From Chromobacterium sp. ATCC 53434 (GTDB taxonomy: Bacteria > Pseudomonadota > Gammaproteobacteria > Burkholderiales > Chromobacteriaceae), in assembly GCF_002848345.1 (NCBI RefSeq), contig NZ_CP025429.1, positions 1,302,001 to 1,366,000 of the forward strand: DNA of 64,000 nt, given 5' to 3'. Positions 9,277-18,101 of the stretch are shown piece by piece. Made by a program: the position numbers and the translations under genes. How positions within the stretch are numbered: the first letter of the stretch is position 1; each line of letters opens with the position of its first letter. A model generated the notes under the pieces. It made no database searches and had not been told where the DNA came from. It was given only the letters and a program-made list of their open reading frames with translations.

Positions 9277-9288
9277 GAAAACGTTTTC
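9277..9288. promoter_or_regulatory. second LacI-family operator, at the regulator start
   Basis: GAAAACGTTTTC is a perfect 12-base palindrome ending four bases before the regulator ATG, where a Shine-Dalgarno would be. Its left half matches the fru promoter site. Repressor bound here would act as a roadblock on its own gene, so autoregulation is likely. Confidence 0.65.
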
Positions 9289-9291
9289 CTC

Positions 9292-10278
9292 ATGACTACC
9301 AGCATCAAGGATGTCGCCCGTCTGGCTGGAGTGTCGGTCGCCACGGTGTCGCGCGCGCTCGGCAACGGTCCGGTCAGCGCGGCGCTGAAAGCCAGGGTGG
9401 AGGCGGCCATCGCCGCCAGCGGCTATCGGCCCAATCTGTCGGCGCGCCGGCTGCGCTCCCAGCATTCCGGCACCATCGGCCTGATCGTGTCCGATATCCG
9501 CAATCCGTTCTTCACTGCGGTGAGCCGGGCGGTGGAGGACGTGGCCTACCGCGCCGGCATGCGGGTGATCCTGTGCAATACCGACGAGAATCCCGACAAG
9601 GAGGCGATGTACCTCAGACTGATGCAGGAGGAGAGGGTCAGCGGGGTGATCTTCTCCGCCACCCGGGCGGGCGTCGACGCGCTGGATGTCGCCGGCCTGG
9701 GTTTTCCTGTGGTGATGATAGACCGCGCGGGCGCCGCCGCCCGCTGCGACGCGGTGCTGCTGGACAACAGGACAGCCGCCGCGCAGTTGGTCGAGCATCT
9801 GCTGGAGCGCGGCTATCGCCGCATCGGCGGCTTGTTCGGCAATACCAGCAGCACCGGGGCGGAGCGCCACGCCGGTTTCGCCGAGGCGATGGAAAGGGCG
9901 GGGTTGCCGGCGGCGGCGCGCTTCGCCGCGCCCAGCGCCGAGGCCGCGCAGGCGGCGGTGGCGACATGGCTGGCGGAGGCGGACGCGCCGGAGGCCCTGG
10001 TCGCCAGCAATGGCCTGTTGCTGCTGGGCGCGGTGAAGGCGGTGCGGGCGGCGGGCGTCGTGGTGCCGGGCCAACTGGCGTTGGCCGGTTTCGACAACGA
10101 CAGCTGGACCGAGCTGGCCGATCCGGGCATGACGGTGATCGCGCAGCCGGTCGACGAGATCGGCCGCGTCGCGATGGAAATGCTGCTGGAACGGCTGCGG
10201 CAGCCGGAGCGGCCGCTGCGCAAGGTGGTGCTGTCGGGCCGGTTGTTGGCGCGGGGCTCCAGCCGGGAGAAGGGGTGA
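9292..10278 (+). CDS. LacI-family transcriptional regulator of the fructose operon
   Basis: A 328-residue repressor with an N-terminal LacI helix-turn-helix (SIKDVARLAGVSVATVSRAL, residues 4-23) and a periplasmic-binding-like effector domain from about residue 60. It is divergent from fruBKA, and two matching palindromes lie in the shared 186-base region. It is therefore inferred to repress fruBKA until fructose 1-phosphate or a related sugar phosphate binds. By sequence it is closer to the general CcpA/RbsR-like group than to E. coli Cra; a Cra-like protein is instead at 39971. A 3'-adjacent convergent gene starts one base beyond its stop. Confidence 0.85.
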   Translation: MTTSIKDVARLAGVSVATVSRALGNGPVSAALKARVEAAIAASGYRPNLSARRLRSQHSGTIGLIVSDIRNPFFTAVSRAVEDVAYRAGMRVILCNTDENPDKEAMYLRLMQEERVSGVIFSATRAGVDALDVAGLGFPVVMIDRAGAAARCDAVLLDNRTAAAQLVEHLLERGYRRIGGLFGNTSSTGAERHAGFAEAMERAGLPAAARFAAPSAEAAQAAVATWLAEADAPEALVASNGLLLLGAVKAVRAAGVVVPGQLALAGFDNDSWTELADPGMTVIAQPVDEIGRVAMEMLLERLRQPERPLRKVVLSGRLLARGSSREKG

Positions 10279-10279
10279 G

Positions 10280-10825
10280 TCAGCGCATGGTGCCGGTCAG
10301 CCGGGTGACGGTGTCGTCCTTGACGATGAAGTGATGCCATGCCGCTGCGGCGGCGTGCAGCACGCTGAGCCACAGCAGCGCATTGCCCAGCAGTTCATGG
10401 ATTTCCTTCAGTTCCTTGCCCTGGAGCGGATTGACGGCAAGCAGCGTCGGCAGCGGCAGGCCGAACAGCGCCACTTCGCCGCCCTTGGCCTGGATGAAGG
10501 CGATGCCCAGGATGGGCAGCGCCAGCATCAGCGCGTACAGCGCCCAGTGTCCGGCGTGGGCCAGCAGCGTCATCAGCGGGCTGGGAGAGGGAGAGATGCC
10601 CGGCGGCGGATTGCCCAGCCGCCAGGCCAGCCGGGGCAGCACCAGCAGCAGGATGATCAGCCCCGCCTGAATGTGGGCGTAGCTCAGCGCGCCGCGGACC
10701 GGATCGCCCTTGGGGAAGTTGCCTTTCAGCTCGATGAAGACCAGCGCGGCGATCACGGCCAGCGCGCACAGCCAGTGCAGCGCGCGGGCGATTTTGCCAT
10801 AGCTGTGTGGGGTGTTGCGCAACAT
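10280..10825 (-). CDS. cytochrome b561
   Basis: A 181-residue inner-membrane di-haem cytochrome b561 of the YodB/YceJ type, with four hydrophobic segments. Candidate haem-ligand histidines lie in RALHWLCAL, SYAHIQAG, AGHWALYAL and SVLHAAAAAWHH. These proteins pass electrons between quinol and periplasmic acceptors and are often linked to superoxide handling. The start is the ATG at 10825 with AGGAG upstream; a longer in-frame start at 10861 has no such site. Its 3' end meets the fructose regulator almost end to end, with one base between the stops. Confidence 0.85.
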   Translation of the reverse strand: MLRNTPHSYGKIARALHWLCALAVIAALVFIELKGNFPKGDPVRGALSYAHIQAGLIILLLVLPRLAWRLGNPPPGISPSPSPLMTLLAHAGHWALYALMLALPILGIAFIQAKGGEVALFGLPLPTLLAVNPLQGKELKEIHELLGNALLWLSVLHAAAAAWHHFIVKDDTVTRLTGTMR

Positions 10826-10898
10826 GTCGGCTCCTGTTGTTTTGATTCGAACATATTGCAAGCTTAGCCGCTCAAGCCTGGGTGGGTTTTAATCCACT

Positions 10899-11339
10899 TC
10901 AAGAAAAGGGAAGGACGCCGCGAGCCTCGGCGTCGCGTATCACGCCCAGCTTGTCGGCCGGCTGCCAGCCCTCCGGCTTCAAGACTTTGCCGTCGGCGCG
11001 GCGCACCACCTGGCCGTTGACGCACTTGCGCAGATTGGCGTCGTGTATCGCCTTGCACATCGCTTCCAGCGGCAGGCCCTGCGACAGCAGGAGGCCGCAC
11101 ACCACATTCAGCACGTCGACGGCCTCGGCGGTCAGTTCGGCGCGGCTTTGCAGCTGTTGCTGCGGCGATTGCGCCGGCAGCGCGCGGTAGTCGGTCAGCG
11201 CCTGCTTGAGCTCGTCGAGCTCTTCGTCCAGCATGGTCTGCCACATCGCCAGCTGCTCGGGCTGGAATTCGGGACGGGAGGGGGAGGGGATGTCGAAGCG
11301 CCGCATGAAATCGCGGCGCATCCGGAACAGATCGCTCAT
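10899..11339 (-). CDS. MazG-like all-alpha NTP pyrophosphohydrolase
   Basis: A 146-residue protein of the all-alpha NTP pyrophosphatase superfamily (MazG/HisE-like). The metal-binding acidic helices are visible as DEELDELKQAL (about residues 38-48) and EAVDVLNVVCG (about 72-82), the ExxE...ExxD pattern that binds Mg2+. Members hydrolyse non-canonical or excess nucleoside triphosphates to the monophosphate; the substrate is not predictable. It is probably cytosolic and monocistronic. Its Shine-Dalgarno (AGGAG) and start codon lie inside a 13-base inverted repeat, described separately, suggesting control of translation or of its promoter. Confidence 0.75.
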   Translation of the reverse strand: MSDLFRMRRDFMRRFDIPSPSRPEFQPEQLAMWQTMLDEELDELKQALTDYRALPAQSPQQQLQSRAELTAEAVDVLNVVCGLLLSQGLPLEAMCKAIHDANLRKCVNGQVVRRADGKVLKPEGWQPADKLGVIRDAEARGVLPFS

Positions 11340-11407
11340 CGATAGACTCCTTTGTAATCGATATATTGTGGAGTCTATCGATTAATTCATCAATATATTG
11401 TGATTAC
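11338..11407. repeat. nested inverted and direct repeats between aroA and the MazG-like gene
   Basis: ATCGATAGACTCC (11338-11350) is repeated inverted without error at 11370-11382. In the same gap ATATATTG occurs twice (11361-11368 and 11393-11400), and GTAATC (11354-11359) faces GATTAC (11402-11407). The left arm covers the MazG-like gene's ribosome binding site and touches its start codon. The gap is strongly AT-rich, whereas both neighbouring genes are GC-rich. Confidence 0.7.
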
Positions 11408-12693
11408 TGTGTCTGAAGCGCCGCCAGCGCCTCGAAATAGTCGGGGAAGGTCTTGGCCACGCATTTGGGATCGTTGATGACGACCGGCGCGCCCAACAGC
11501 GAAACCAGCGAGAAGCACATCGCCATCCGGTGATCGTCGTAGGTGTCGATCTCGGCGTTCGGCGTCAGCGCGGCCGGCGGCGTGACGCGGATGTAGTCCG
11601 GGCCTTCCTCCACTGTCGCGCCCACCTTGCGCAATTCGGTCGCCATCGCCGACAGGCGGTCGGTTTCCTTGACCCGCCAGCTGGCGATATTGCGCAGCGT
11701 GGTGGTGCCGTCGGCGGCCAGCGCGGCCACCGCCAGCGTCATCGCCGCGTCCGGGATGTGGTTGCAGTCCAGGTCTATCGCCTTCAGCCGGCCTTCGGCG
11801 CGGGCTTCGATCCAGTTGTCGCCGCGGCGCACCGACGCGCCCATCAATTCCAGCGCCTCGGCGAAACGCACATCACCCTGGATGCTGGCCTCGCCAACGC
11901 CCTCTACCCGAATCGGACCGCCGGCCAGCGCGCCGGCCGCCAGGAAGTAGGAGGCGCTGGACGCGTCGCCCTCGACGTAGACTTCGCCCGGCGAAATATA
12001 ATGTTGGCCGCCCGGGATGATGAAGCGCTGCCAGCCGTCGCGCTCGACGCGGACGCCGAAGCGCGCCATCAGGTTCAGCGTGATTTCGATATAGGGCTTG
12101 GAGATCAGCTCGCCGACCACTTCGATTTCGGCCTGGCCGCCGGTCAGCGGCAGCGCCATCAACAGCGCGGTGAGGAACTGGCTGGAGACATCGCCCTTCA
12201 CCTGTATCGGCCGGGCGCAGCGCACGTCGGCCGGCGCGATGGCCAGCGGCGGGAAACCGGGCTGGCCCAGGTACTGGATGCTGGCGCCGGCGGCGTTCAG
12301 CGCGTCGACCAGGTCGCCGATCGGGCGCTCGTGCATGCGCGGCACGCCGGACAGCTGGTAGTCGCCGCCCATCAGCGCCAGCGCCGCGGTCAGCGGGCGG
12401 AAGGCGGTGCCGGCGTTGCCGAGGAACAGTTCGGCGTTTTTCACCGGGAAGTCGCCGCCGCAGCCGTAGACGCGAAAATCGCGGCTGTCGCCCTGCTGCT
12501 CGATCTTGACGCCCAACAGTTTCAACGCGCTCAGCATGTGGCGGATGTCGTCGGAGTCCAGCAGATCGCGGACCAGGGTGCTGCCGCCGGACAGCGCCGC
12601 CAGCAACAGCGTGCGATTGGAGATGCTCTTGGAGCCGGGAAGCTTGATGGCGCCGCCGAGGCGGGCGCAGGGGGACAGGTGCAGTTGTTCCAT
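11404..12693 (-). CDS. aroA: 3-phosphoshikimate 1-carboxyvinyltransferase (EPSP synthase)
   Basis: Cytosolic shikimate-pathway enzyme joining phosphoenolpyruvate to shikimate 3-phosphate on the way to chorismate. The 429 residues match the family length. [20 protein letters not shown] (residues 19-38) carries the phosphate-binding Lys and Ser, and [10 protein letters not shown] (about 92-101) is the class I EPSP synthase motif. It is divergent from cmk, as aroA and cmk are often neighbours. Its last codons run into the repeat-rich gap before the MazG-like gene. Confidence 0.97.
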   Translation of the reverse strand: MEQLHLSPCARLGGAIKLPGSKSISNRTLLLAALSGGSTLVRDLLDSDDIRHMLSALKLLGVKIEQQGDSRDFRVYGCGGDFPVKNAELFLGNAGTAFRPLTAALALMGGDYQLSGVPRMHERPIGDLVDALNAAGASIQYLGQPGFPPLAIAPADVRCARPIQVKGDVSSQFLTALLMALPLTGGQAEIEVVGELISKPYIEITLNLMARFGVRVERDGWQRFIIPGGQHYISPGEVYVEGDASSASYFLAAGALAGGPIRVEGVGEASIQGDVRFAEALELMGASVRRGDNWIEARAEGRLKAIDLDCNHIPDAAMTLAVAALAADGTTTLRNIASWRVKETDRLSAMATELRKVGATVEEGPDYIRVTPPAALTPNAEIDTYDDHRMAMCFSLVSLLGAPVVINDPKCVAKTFPDYFEALAALQTQ

Positions 12694-12872
12694 GGGGTCG
12701 CGTTTTCAGAATGCGGTTCGATGAGTAAGGGACACTGTACCCGCCAGCGGCGGGCGCTTGCAATTGCCTTGCGCGGCACCACGCCACACCACTTGGGTTA
12801 CAATGCGCGGTTTGGCCGGCCCGTTCCGCAGCGGCGGAGCGGTTTGGCGATTGCAACAGGATCAGGATTTCC

Positions 12873-13541
12873 ATGACAGTTCCGGTAATTACCATCGACG
12901 GCCCGTCCGCCTCCGGCAAGGGTACGGTGGCGGCCCTGGTCGCCGCGCGGCTGGCCTTCCATTATCTCGATTCGGGTTCGCTGTATCGGCTGCTGGCGCT
13001 CCATGCCCGCCGTCGCGGCATCGCCTGGGACGACGAGGCCGCGCTGGCCGAAGCCGCCGCCGGCCTGCCGGTGGAATTCGCCGACGGCGCGGTGTGGCTG
13101 GACGGCAACGATGCCAGCCTGGACATCCGCGCCGAGGAAATCGGCATCGGCGCGTCCAAGGTCGGCGCGCTGCCGGCGGTGCGGGCCGCGCTATTGCAGC
13201 GCCAGCGCGATTTCCGGCTGGCGCCGGGCCTGGTGACCGACGGCCGAGACATGGGCTCGGTGGTGTTTCCTGACGCCACCTTGAAGATATTTTTGACCGC
13301 CAGCGCCGACGAGAGGGCGCTGCGTCGGTATAAGCAGTTGATCGGCAAGGGGGAATCTGCTAACCTCGCACAGATCAAGCAGGACATTATTGAACGGGAC
13401 GAGCGCGACGCCGCCCGTTCGGTAGCGCCGCTGCGCCAGGAGCCGGACGCCTTTTTGCTCGATACCACGGAGCTGACCATAGACCAGGCGGTCGACAAGG
13501 TCCTCATGTGGTTCGAGGAAAGACAGGTTTCCGGCCATTGA
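12873..13541 (+). CDS. cmk: cytidylate kinase
   Basis: Phosphorylates CMP and dCMP to the diphosphates with ATP in the cytosol. The 222-residue protein begins with the P-loop IDGPSASGKGT (residues 8-18), has LDSGSLYR (about residues 31-38) and a conserved VTDGRDMGSVVFP (about residues 124-136). AGGA precedes the ATG. It forms the widely conserved cmk-rpsA-ihfB cluster and may be partly cotranscribed with rpsA, which starts 94 bases downstream after a structured leader. Confidence 0.97.
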   Translation: MTVPVITIDGPSASGKGTVAALVAARLAFHYLDSGSLYRLLALHARRRGIAWDDEAALAEAAAGLPVEFADGAVWLDGNDASLDIRAEEIGIGASKVGALPAVRAALLQRQRDFRLAPGLVTDGRDMGSVVFPDATLKIFLTASADERALRRYKQLIGKGESANLAQIKQDIIERDERDAARSVAPLRQEPDAFLLDTTELTIDQAVDKVLMWFEERQVSGH

Positions 13542-13549
13542 TTTTTTAA

Positions 13550-13581
13550 CGGTCGTTTTTGTTGCATTGCAATAGCGACCG
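13550..13581 (+). promoter_or_regulatory. structured leader ahead of rpsA
   Basis: CGGTCG (13550-13555) pairs with CGACCG (13576-13581), and the palindrome TTGCATTGCAA (13562-13572) lies in the loop. In E. coli the rpsA leader is folded and is the target of autogenous control by S1; a comparable role here is an inference from position. Confidence 0.4.
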
Positions 13582-13635
13582 CGTGTTCAACCCTAACCCC
13601 GCAAGCCGCAAGGCCTGCAACCGAGAGTACGCTTG

Positions 13636-15327
13636 ATGACTACCCTCTCCATGGAAAACTTCGCTCAACTGTTCGAGGAAAGCCTCACCCTGCACGATAT
13701 GCGCGTGGGCGAAGTGATCACTGCCGAAGTCGTGGCAGTCGATTCCAACTTTGTAACCGTGAACGCAGGCCTCAAGTCCGAGTCCCTGATTCCGGCTGAA
13801 GAATTCAAGAATGACCAAGGCGTTGTTGAAGTTGCCATCGGCGACTTCGTCACCGTCGCCATCGACGCGCTGGAAAACGGCTTCGGCGAGACCAAGCTGT
13901 CCCGCGAAAAAGCCAAGCGCATGGCTGCCTGGGTTGAGCTGGAAGAAGCTCTGGAAGCCGGCACCATCCTGTCCGGCCTGATCAGCGGCAAGGTCAAGGG
14001 CGGCCTGACCGTCATGGTCAACGGCATCCGCGCCTTCCTGCCGGGTTCCCTGGTCGACGTGCGTCCGGTGAAAGACACCACCCCGTACGAAAACAAGCAG
14101 ATCGAGTTCAAGGTTATCAAGCTGGATCGCAAGCGCAACAACGTCGTGGTTTCCCGCCGCTCGGTGCTGGAAGAAACCCTGGGCGAAGAGCGCAAGGCAC
14201 TGCTGGAAACCCTGAAAGAGGGCGCAGTCATCAAGGGTATCGTCAAGAACATCACCGACTACGGTGCGTTCGTTGACCTGGGCGGTATCGATGGCCTGCT
14301 GCACATCACCGACCTGGCATGGCGCCGCGTGAAGCACCCGTCCGAAGTTCTGGCCGTGGGCGACGAAGTCGAAGCCAAGGTACTGAAGTTCGACCAAGAG
14401 AAGAACCGCGTATCGCTGGGTCTGAAGCAACTGGGCGAAGATCCGTGGGTGGGCCTGTCCCGCCGCTACCCGTCCGGCACCCGTCTGTTCGGCAAGGTGA
14501 CCAACCTGACCGACTACGGCGCGTTCGTGGAAATCGAACAAGGCATCGAAGGCCTGGTGCACGTGTCCGAAATGGACTGGACCAACAAGAACGTACACCC
14601 GTCCAAGGTGGTTCAGGTTGGCGACGAAGTGGAAGTCATGATCCTGGAAATCGACGAAGACCGTCGTCGTATCTCCCTGGGCATGAAGCAGTGCCTGGCC
14701 AACCCGTGGAACGAGTTTGCCGACAACTTCCACAAGGGCGACAAGCTGAAGGGCGCGATCAAGTCCATCACCGACTTCGGCGTGTTCGTTGGTCTGCCGG
14801 GCGGCATCGACGGCCTGGTTCACCTGTCCGACCTGTCTTGGAACGAAGCCGGCGAAGAAGCCGTCCGCAAGTTCAAGAAGGGTGACGAGGTTGAAGCCGT
14901 TGTTCTGTCCATCGACGTGGAAAAAGAACGCATCTCCCTGGGCATCAAGCAACTGGAAGGCGATCCGTTCAACAACTACGTTGCGATGAACGACAAGGGC
15001 GCCCTGGTCAAGGGCGTGGTCAAGTCCGTTGACGCCAAGGGCGCGGTTGTCGCTCTGGACGCCGATGTTGAAGGCTACCTGCGCGCTTCCGAACTGTCCC
15101 GTGACCGCGTGGAAGACGCTCGCTCCGTCCTGAAGGATGGCGATGCCGTTGAAGCCGTGATCGTCGCAGTGGACCGCAAGTCCCGCAATATCAGCCTGTC
15201 GATCAAGGCCAAGGATGCTCAGGACGACAACGCTGCTCTGAAGAGCCTGTCCGTTGACAGCGCTTCCGCCGGTACCACCAATCTGGGTGCCCTGCTGAAG
15301 GCTAAGCTGTCCGGTTCCAACGAGTAA
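13636..15327 (+). CDS. rpsA: 30S ribosomal protein S1
   Basis: Ribosomal protein that recruits mRNA to the 30S subunit. The 563 residues contain six S1 RNA-binding domains in tandem; the repeats [40 protein letters not shown] and [20 protein letters not shown] show the core. The N-terminus [11 protein letters not shown] is characteristic of betaproteobacterial S1. The ATG at 13636 is used; an ATG at 13651 and a TTG at 13633 are alternatives. Codon use is strongly biased to a few C-ending and AAG/GAA codons, as expected for a highly expressed gene, and differs from its neighbours. Confidence 0.97.
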   Translation: MTTLSMENFAQLFEESLTLHDMRVGEVITAEVVAVDSNFVTVNAGLKSESLIPAEEFKNDQGVVEVAIGDFVTVAIDALENGFGETKLSREKAKRMAAWVELEEALEAGTILSGLISGKVKGGLTVMVNGIRAFLPGSLVDVRPVKDTTPYENKQIEFKVIKLDRKRNNVVVSRRSVLEETLGEERKALLETLKEGAVIKGIVKNITDYGAFVDLGGIDGLLHITDLAWRRVKHPSEVLAVGDEVEAKVLKFDQEKNRVSLGLKQLGEDPWVGLSRRYPSGTRLFGKVTNLTDYGAFVEIEQGIEGLVHVSEMDWTNKNVHPSKVVQVGDEVEVMILEIDEDRRRISLGMKQCLANPWNEFADNFHKGDKLKGAIKSITDFGVFVGLPGGIDGLVHLSDLSWNEAGEEAVRKFKKGDEVEAVVLSIDVEKERISLGIKQLEGDPFNNYVAMNDKGALVKGVVKSVDAKGAVVALDADVEGYLRASELSRDRVEDARSVLKDGDAVEAVIVAVDRKSRNISLSIKAKDAQDDNAALKSLSVDSASAGTTNLGALLKAKLSGSNE

Positions 15328-15334
15328 TCGCGTC

Positions 15335-15649
15335 ATGACCAAATCTGAGCTGATCGCGCGGCTGTCGGAGCGACTGGCCGAGCGCAATTCTCAGTTGGTC
15401 TACAAAGATGCTGAGTTGGCCGTCAAGACCATTTTGGACGCGATGGCCAACAACCTGGCTCAGGGAAGCCGGATCGAAATCCGCGGCTTCGGTAGTTTTG
15501 ATTTGAACTACCGTCCGCCGCGCGTCGGCCGCAACCCGAAGTCGGGCACCAGCGTCTCGGTTCCTGAGAAATACGTGCCTCATTTCAAGGCCGGCAAGGA
15601 ATTGCGAGAGCGAGTGGACCTGTCCCTCGCCGAACAGGCTCCGGTCTGA
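15335..15649 (+). CDS. ihfB: integration host factor subunit beta
   Basis: One half of the heterodimeric DNA-bending protein IHF, 104 residues. The HU/IHF fold is clear, with [20 protein letters not shown] (about residues 45-64) including the DNA-intercalating arm and conserved GRNPKSG. It starts seven bases after rpsA, the usual arrangement, and is followed by a strong terminator. IHF commonly assists sigma-54 promoters, nucleoid structure and phage or mobile-element recombination. Confidence 0.97.
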   Translation: MTKSELIARLSERLAERNSQLVYKDAELAVKTILDAMANNLAQGSRIEIRGFGSFDLNYRPPRVGRNPKSGTSVSVPEKYVPHFKAGKELRERVDLSLAEQAPV

Positions 15650-15679
15650 TCGCAGTTTCCGCGCAGCTTGATTGTCGAA

Positions 15680-15705
15680 AGCGCCGCTTGATGCGGCGCT
15701 TTTTT
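15680..15705 (+). terminator. intrinsic terminator after ihfB
   Basis: Stem AGCGCCGC/GCGGCGCT with loop TTGAT is followed by six T. It closes the cmk-rpsA-ihfB unit. Confidence 0.9.
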
Positions 15706-15786
15706 CGTTTTTGCCGCGTGTCGCGGCTTGGGTTGTCGCCGGCTATCGTTTAAAATTGCACTCCGGCAAACTCACCGAGCGAACTC

Positions 15787-16080
15787 ATGCGATATTTGTT
15801 GCGTATCGTCGAACTGGCCCTGCTGCTGTTATTGATCGCGGTTTCCGTGCAGAACAGCCATTCGGTCGAATTCAAGCTGTTCTTCGGCCAGTCCTGGTCG
15901 GCGCCGTTCATCGTATTCCTGCTGCTGTTTTTCGTGGTGGGCGCCGTGGTCGGCCTGTTGGCCACGTTCAGTTTCTATCTGAAGACCCGCCGTGAGCTGT
16001 CGCAGCTGAAGAAAGAGTTGCGCAACCGTCCGCCCGCCAGCAAGGTGCTCAACGATCCCAGCGACGCCATCGCCGATTGA
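15787..16080 (+). CDS. lapA: LapA-family inner-membrane protein
   Basis: A 97-residue protein with two hydrophobic helices (about residues 5-22 and 38-62) and a basic cytoplasmic tail, matching the LapA (DUF1049) family. In E. coli LapA is encoded beside LapB and takes part in control of LPS synthesis. Here the stop overlaps the region before lapB, so the two are one transcription unit. A weak GAG ribosome binding site precedes the ATG. Confidence 0.88.
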   Translation: MRYLLRIVELALLLLLIAVSVQNSHSVEFKLFFGQSWSAPFIVFLLLFFVVGAVVGLLATFSFYLKTRRELSQLKKELRNRPPASKVLNDPSDAIAD

Positions 16081-16136
16081 TGTCTTTCCCCCGGGCCGCG
16101 TCCGCGGCCTGTCTTACCGTCCCGAAAGGATTGCAG

Positions 16137-17294
16137 TTGGAACTCGATTTGTGGTGGCTGTTGCTGTTTCCGGCCTTTTTCGGCCTGGGTTGGTTCGCGG
16201 CCCGGGTGGATATGCGCACGGTGCTGAAACAGGCGAAGTCGGTGCCGAGCTCGTATTACCGCGGCCTGGACGCGCTGGTCGACGACAAGACCGACGTCGC
16301 GGCGCAGGCGCTGGCCGAAGTGGCGCGCCAGCAAGGCGCGGCGCTGGAGTTGCAGCATGTGCTGGGCAAGCTGTACCGCCGGCGCGGCGAGAACGACCGC
16401 GCCATCCGCTTGCACCAGCAGATGCTGGATTCGTCCGACCTGCCGGGCGAACACCGGGATCTGGTCCGCAACGAGTTGGCGCAGGATTTCCGCAAGGCCG
16501 GTCTGGTCGATCGCGCCGAGGAAATCCTGCTGAAGCTGCTGAACAGCAATATGGCGTTGGCGGCGCGCCGTCAGCTGCTGGACATCTATCAGCAGGACCG
16601 CGATTGGCAGAAGGCTATCGAAACCGCCAGGGAGCTGCGCAGCGACGCGCACTCGTTCCAGCACGAGGTTGCGCAGTTCTATTGTGAACTTGCGCAGGGC
16701 GAATTGTACAAATCAGATCATTCCCAGGCGCGGCAATATGTGGCCGAAGCCATCGCGGCCAACCGCAAGTGCGTGCGCGCCAGCCTGATTCTCGGCGACA
16801 TCGAGTTCGCCGAAGGCGCTTTCGATGCGGCGATCGCCGCCTGGCAAAGCATAGAGAAACAGAATTACGAATACCTGGCGATGGCCGCGGAGCGGCTGTT
16901 CGACGCTTACGAGAGGCAGGGCAGGCCGCTGGAGGGCATCGCGCTGCTGCGCGGCTACCAGCGCACCTTCCCGCAACTGGAGTTGACCGATCTTCTGTAC
17001 CAGAAGATCGCTACCTATGAAGGCGAGGCCAGGGCGCTGGAAGGCGTCCGCGAGGCGGTGTACGCGCGCCCGAGCCTGGCCGGCGTGTACCGGATGATAG
17101 AGGCGCAGATGGACGAGCTGTCCCCGGAGGGCCGCATGGACGCCGAAGTGGCGCGGGCGCTGATCCTCAAGCACTCGCAGCGTCTGAGCGTGCATCGGTG
17201 CAAGTGCTGCAATTTCCGTTCGCGCGCCTTTTTCTGGCACTGCCCGGCCTGCGGCGAGTGGGAAAGCTTCACCGCCAACCGCTCGGAAGCCTGA
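16137..17294 (+). CDS. lapB: LPS assembly protein LapB (YciM), TPR and rubredoxin-like
   Basis: Controls LPS amount by presenting LpxC to FtsH. The 385-residue protein has one N-terminal membrane anchor (about residues 3-20), tetratricopeptide repeats through the middle (ELQHVLGKLYRRRGENDRAI is a typical unit) and a C-terminal rubredoxin-like zinc/iron site with CKCCNFRSRAFFWHCPAC. The start is taken as TTG at 16137, giving MELDLWWLLLFP, six bases after GAAAGGA. The longer frame back to 16077 would add an unrelated Ala-rich head that overlaps lapA. A TTG at 16131 is the other choice. Confidence 0.92.
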   Translation: MELDLWWLLLFPAFFGLGWFAARVDMRTVLKQAKSVPSSYYRGLDALVDDKTDVAAQALAEVARQQGAALELQHVLGKLYRRRGENDRAIRLHQQMLDSSDLPGEHRDLVRNELAQDFRKAGLVDRAEEILLKLLNSNMALAARRQLLDIYQQDRDWQKAIETARELRSDAHSFQHEVAQFYCELAQGELYKSDHSQARQYVAEAIAANRKCVRASLILGDIEFAEGAFDAAIAAWQSIEKQNYEYLAMAAERLFDAYERQGRPLEGIALLRGYQRTFPQLELTDLLYQKIATYEGEARALEGVREAVYARPSLAGVYRMIEAQMDELSPEGRMDAEVARALILKHSQRLSVHRCKCCNFRSRAFFWHCPACGEWESFTANRSEA

Positions 17295-17357
17295 TCCTGT
17301 TTGAATACCGCGCGAGCCGAGGGGCCGCGCGTTAATAATGAGAATGATGGAGCATCA

Positions 17358-18101
17358 ATGAATCCTCTGATTGCAAGCGGTGACGCGCCGGTGGTTTCGC
17401 CGGTGGTGGTGGCGCTGGACTTCGCCGACGCCGCCGGCGCGCTGGCCTTCGCCAGCCGGCTGGATCCGTCGGAGTGCCGCCTGAAGGTGGGCAAGGAGCT
17501 GTTTACCGCCAGCGGGCGCAGCCTGGTGGAGTCGCTGGTCGCGCGCGGTTTCCAGGTTTTCCTGGACATGAAGTTCCACGATATTCCCAATACCGTGGCC
17601 CAGGCCTGCAAGGCCGCGGCCGAGGCCGGCGTGTGGATGGTCAATGTGCACGCGTCCGGCGGCCGCCGGATGATGGAGGCCGCGCGCGAGGCGCTGGCCG
17701 GCTATAGCCAGCGTCCGCTGCTGATCGCGGTGACGGTGCTGACCAGCATGGAGTCGTCGGATCTGGCCGAGATCGGCATCGACGTCTCGCCGCAGCAGCA
17801 TGTGTTGCGGCTGGCCACGCTGACCCGCGATTGCGGACTGGACGGCGTGGTGTGCTCGGCGCAGGAAGCCGTGATGTTGAAGCGGGAGCTCGGCGGGGAC
17901 TTCCAGCTGGTGACGCCGGGCATACGCCTGGTGGACGGCGCCACCGACGATCAGCGCCGCGTGATGACGCCGCTGGCCGCGCTGGAGGCCGGCTCCGACT
18001 ATCTGGTGATCGGTCGCGCGATCACCGGCGCCGCCGACCCGCTGGCCACGCTGCGCGCCATCAACCAGGACATCGTCCGTTTCCGGGCGGGGCAGGCATG
18101 A
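17358..18101 (+). CDS. pyrF: orotidine 5'-phosphate decarboxylase
   Basis: Last step of UMP synthesis: decarboxylation of OMP, cytosolic. The 247-residue TIM barrel contains VALDFADA near the N-terminus, LKVGKELF (catalytic Lys region) and [14 protein letters not shown], the family's D-x-K-x-x-D signature. ATG 17358 has TGGAG seven bases upstream; an in-frame start 57 bases earlier would add a non-conserved head. The stop overlaps the ugd start (ATGA), so the two are coupled. Confidence 0.96.
   Translation: MNPLIASGDAPVVSPVVVALDFADAAGALAFASRLDPSECRLKVGKELFTASGRSLVESLVARGFQVFLDMKFHDIPNTVAQACKAAAEAGVWMVNVHASGGRRMMEAAREALAGYSQRPLLIAVTVLTSMESSDLAEIGIDVSPQQHVLRLATLTRDCGLDGVVCSAQEAVMLKRELGGDFQLVTPGIRLVDGATDDQRRVMTPLAALEAGSDYLVIGRAITGAADPLATLRAINQDIVRFRAGQA

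Noticed and set aside
13546..15387. 613-codon open frame antisense to rpsA, with repetitive His/Val/Gln-rich translation
   Set aside because: It mirrors the S1 repeats on the opposite strand and has no family resemblance; the sense frame is clearly S1.
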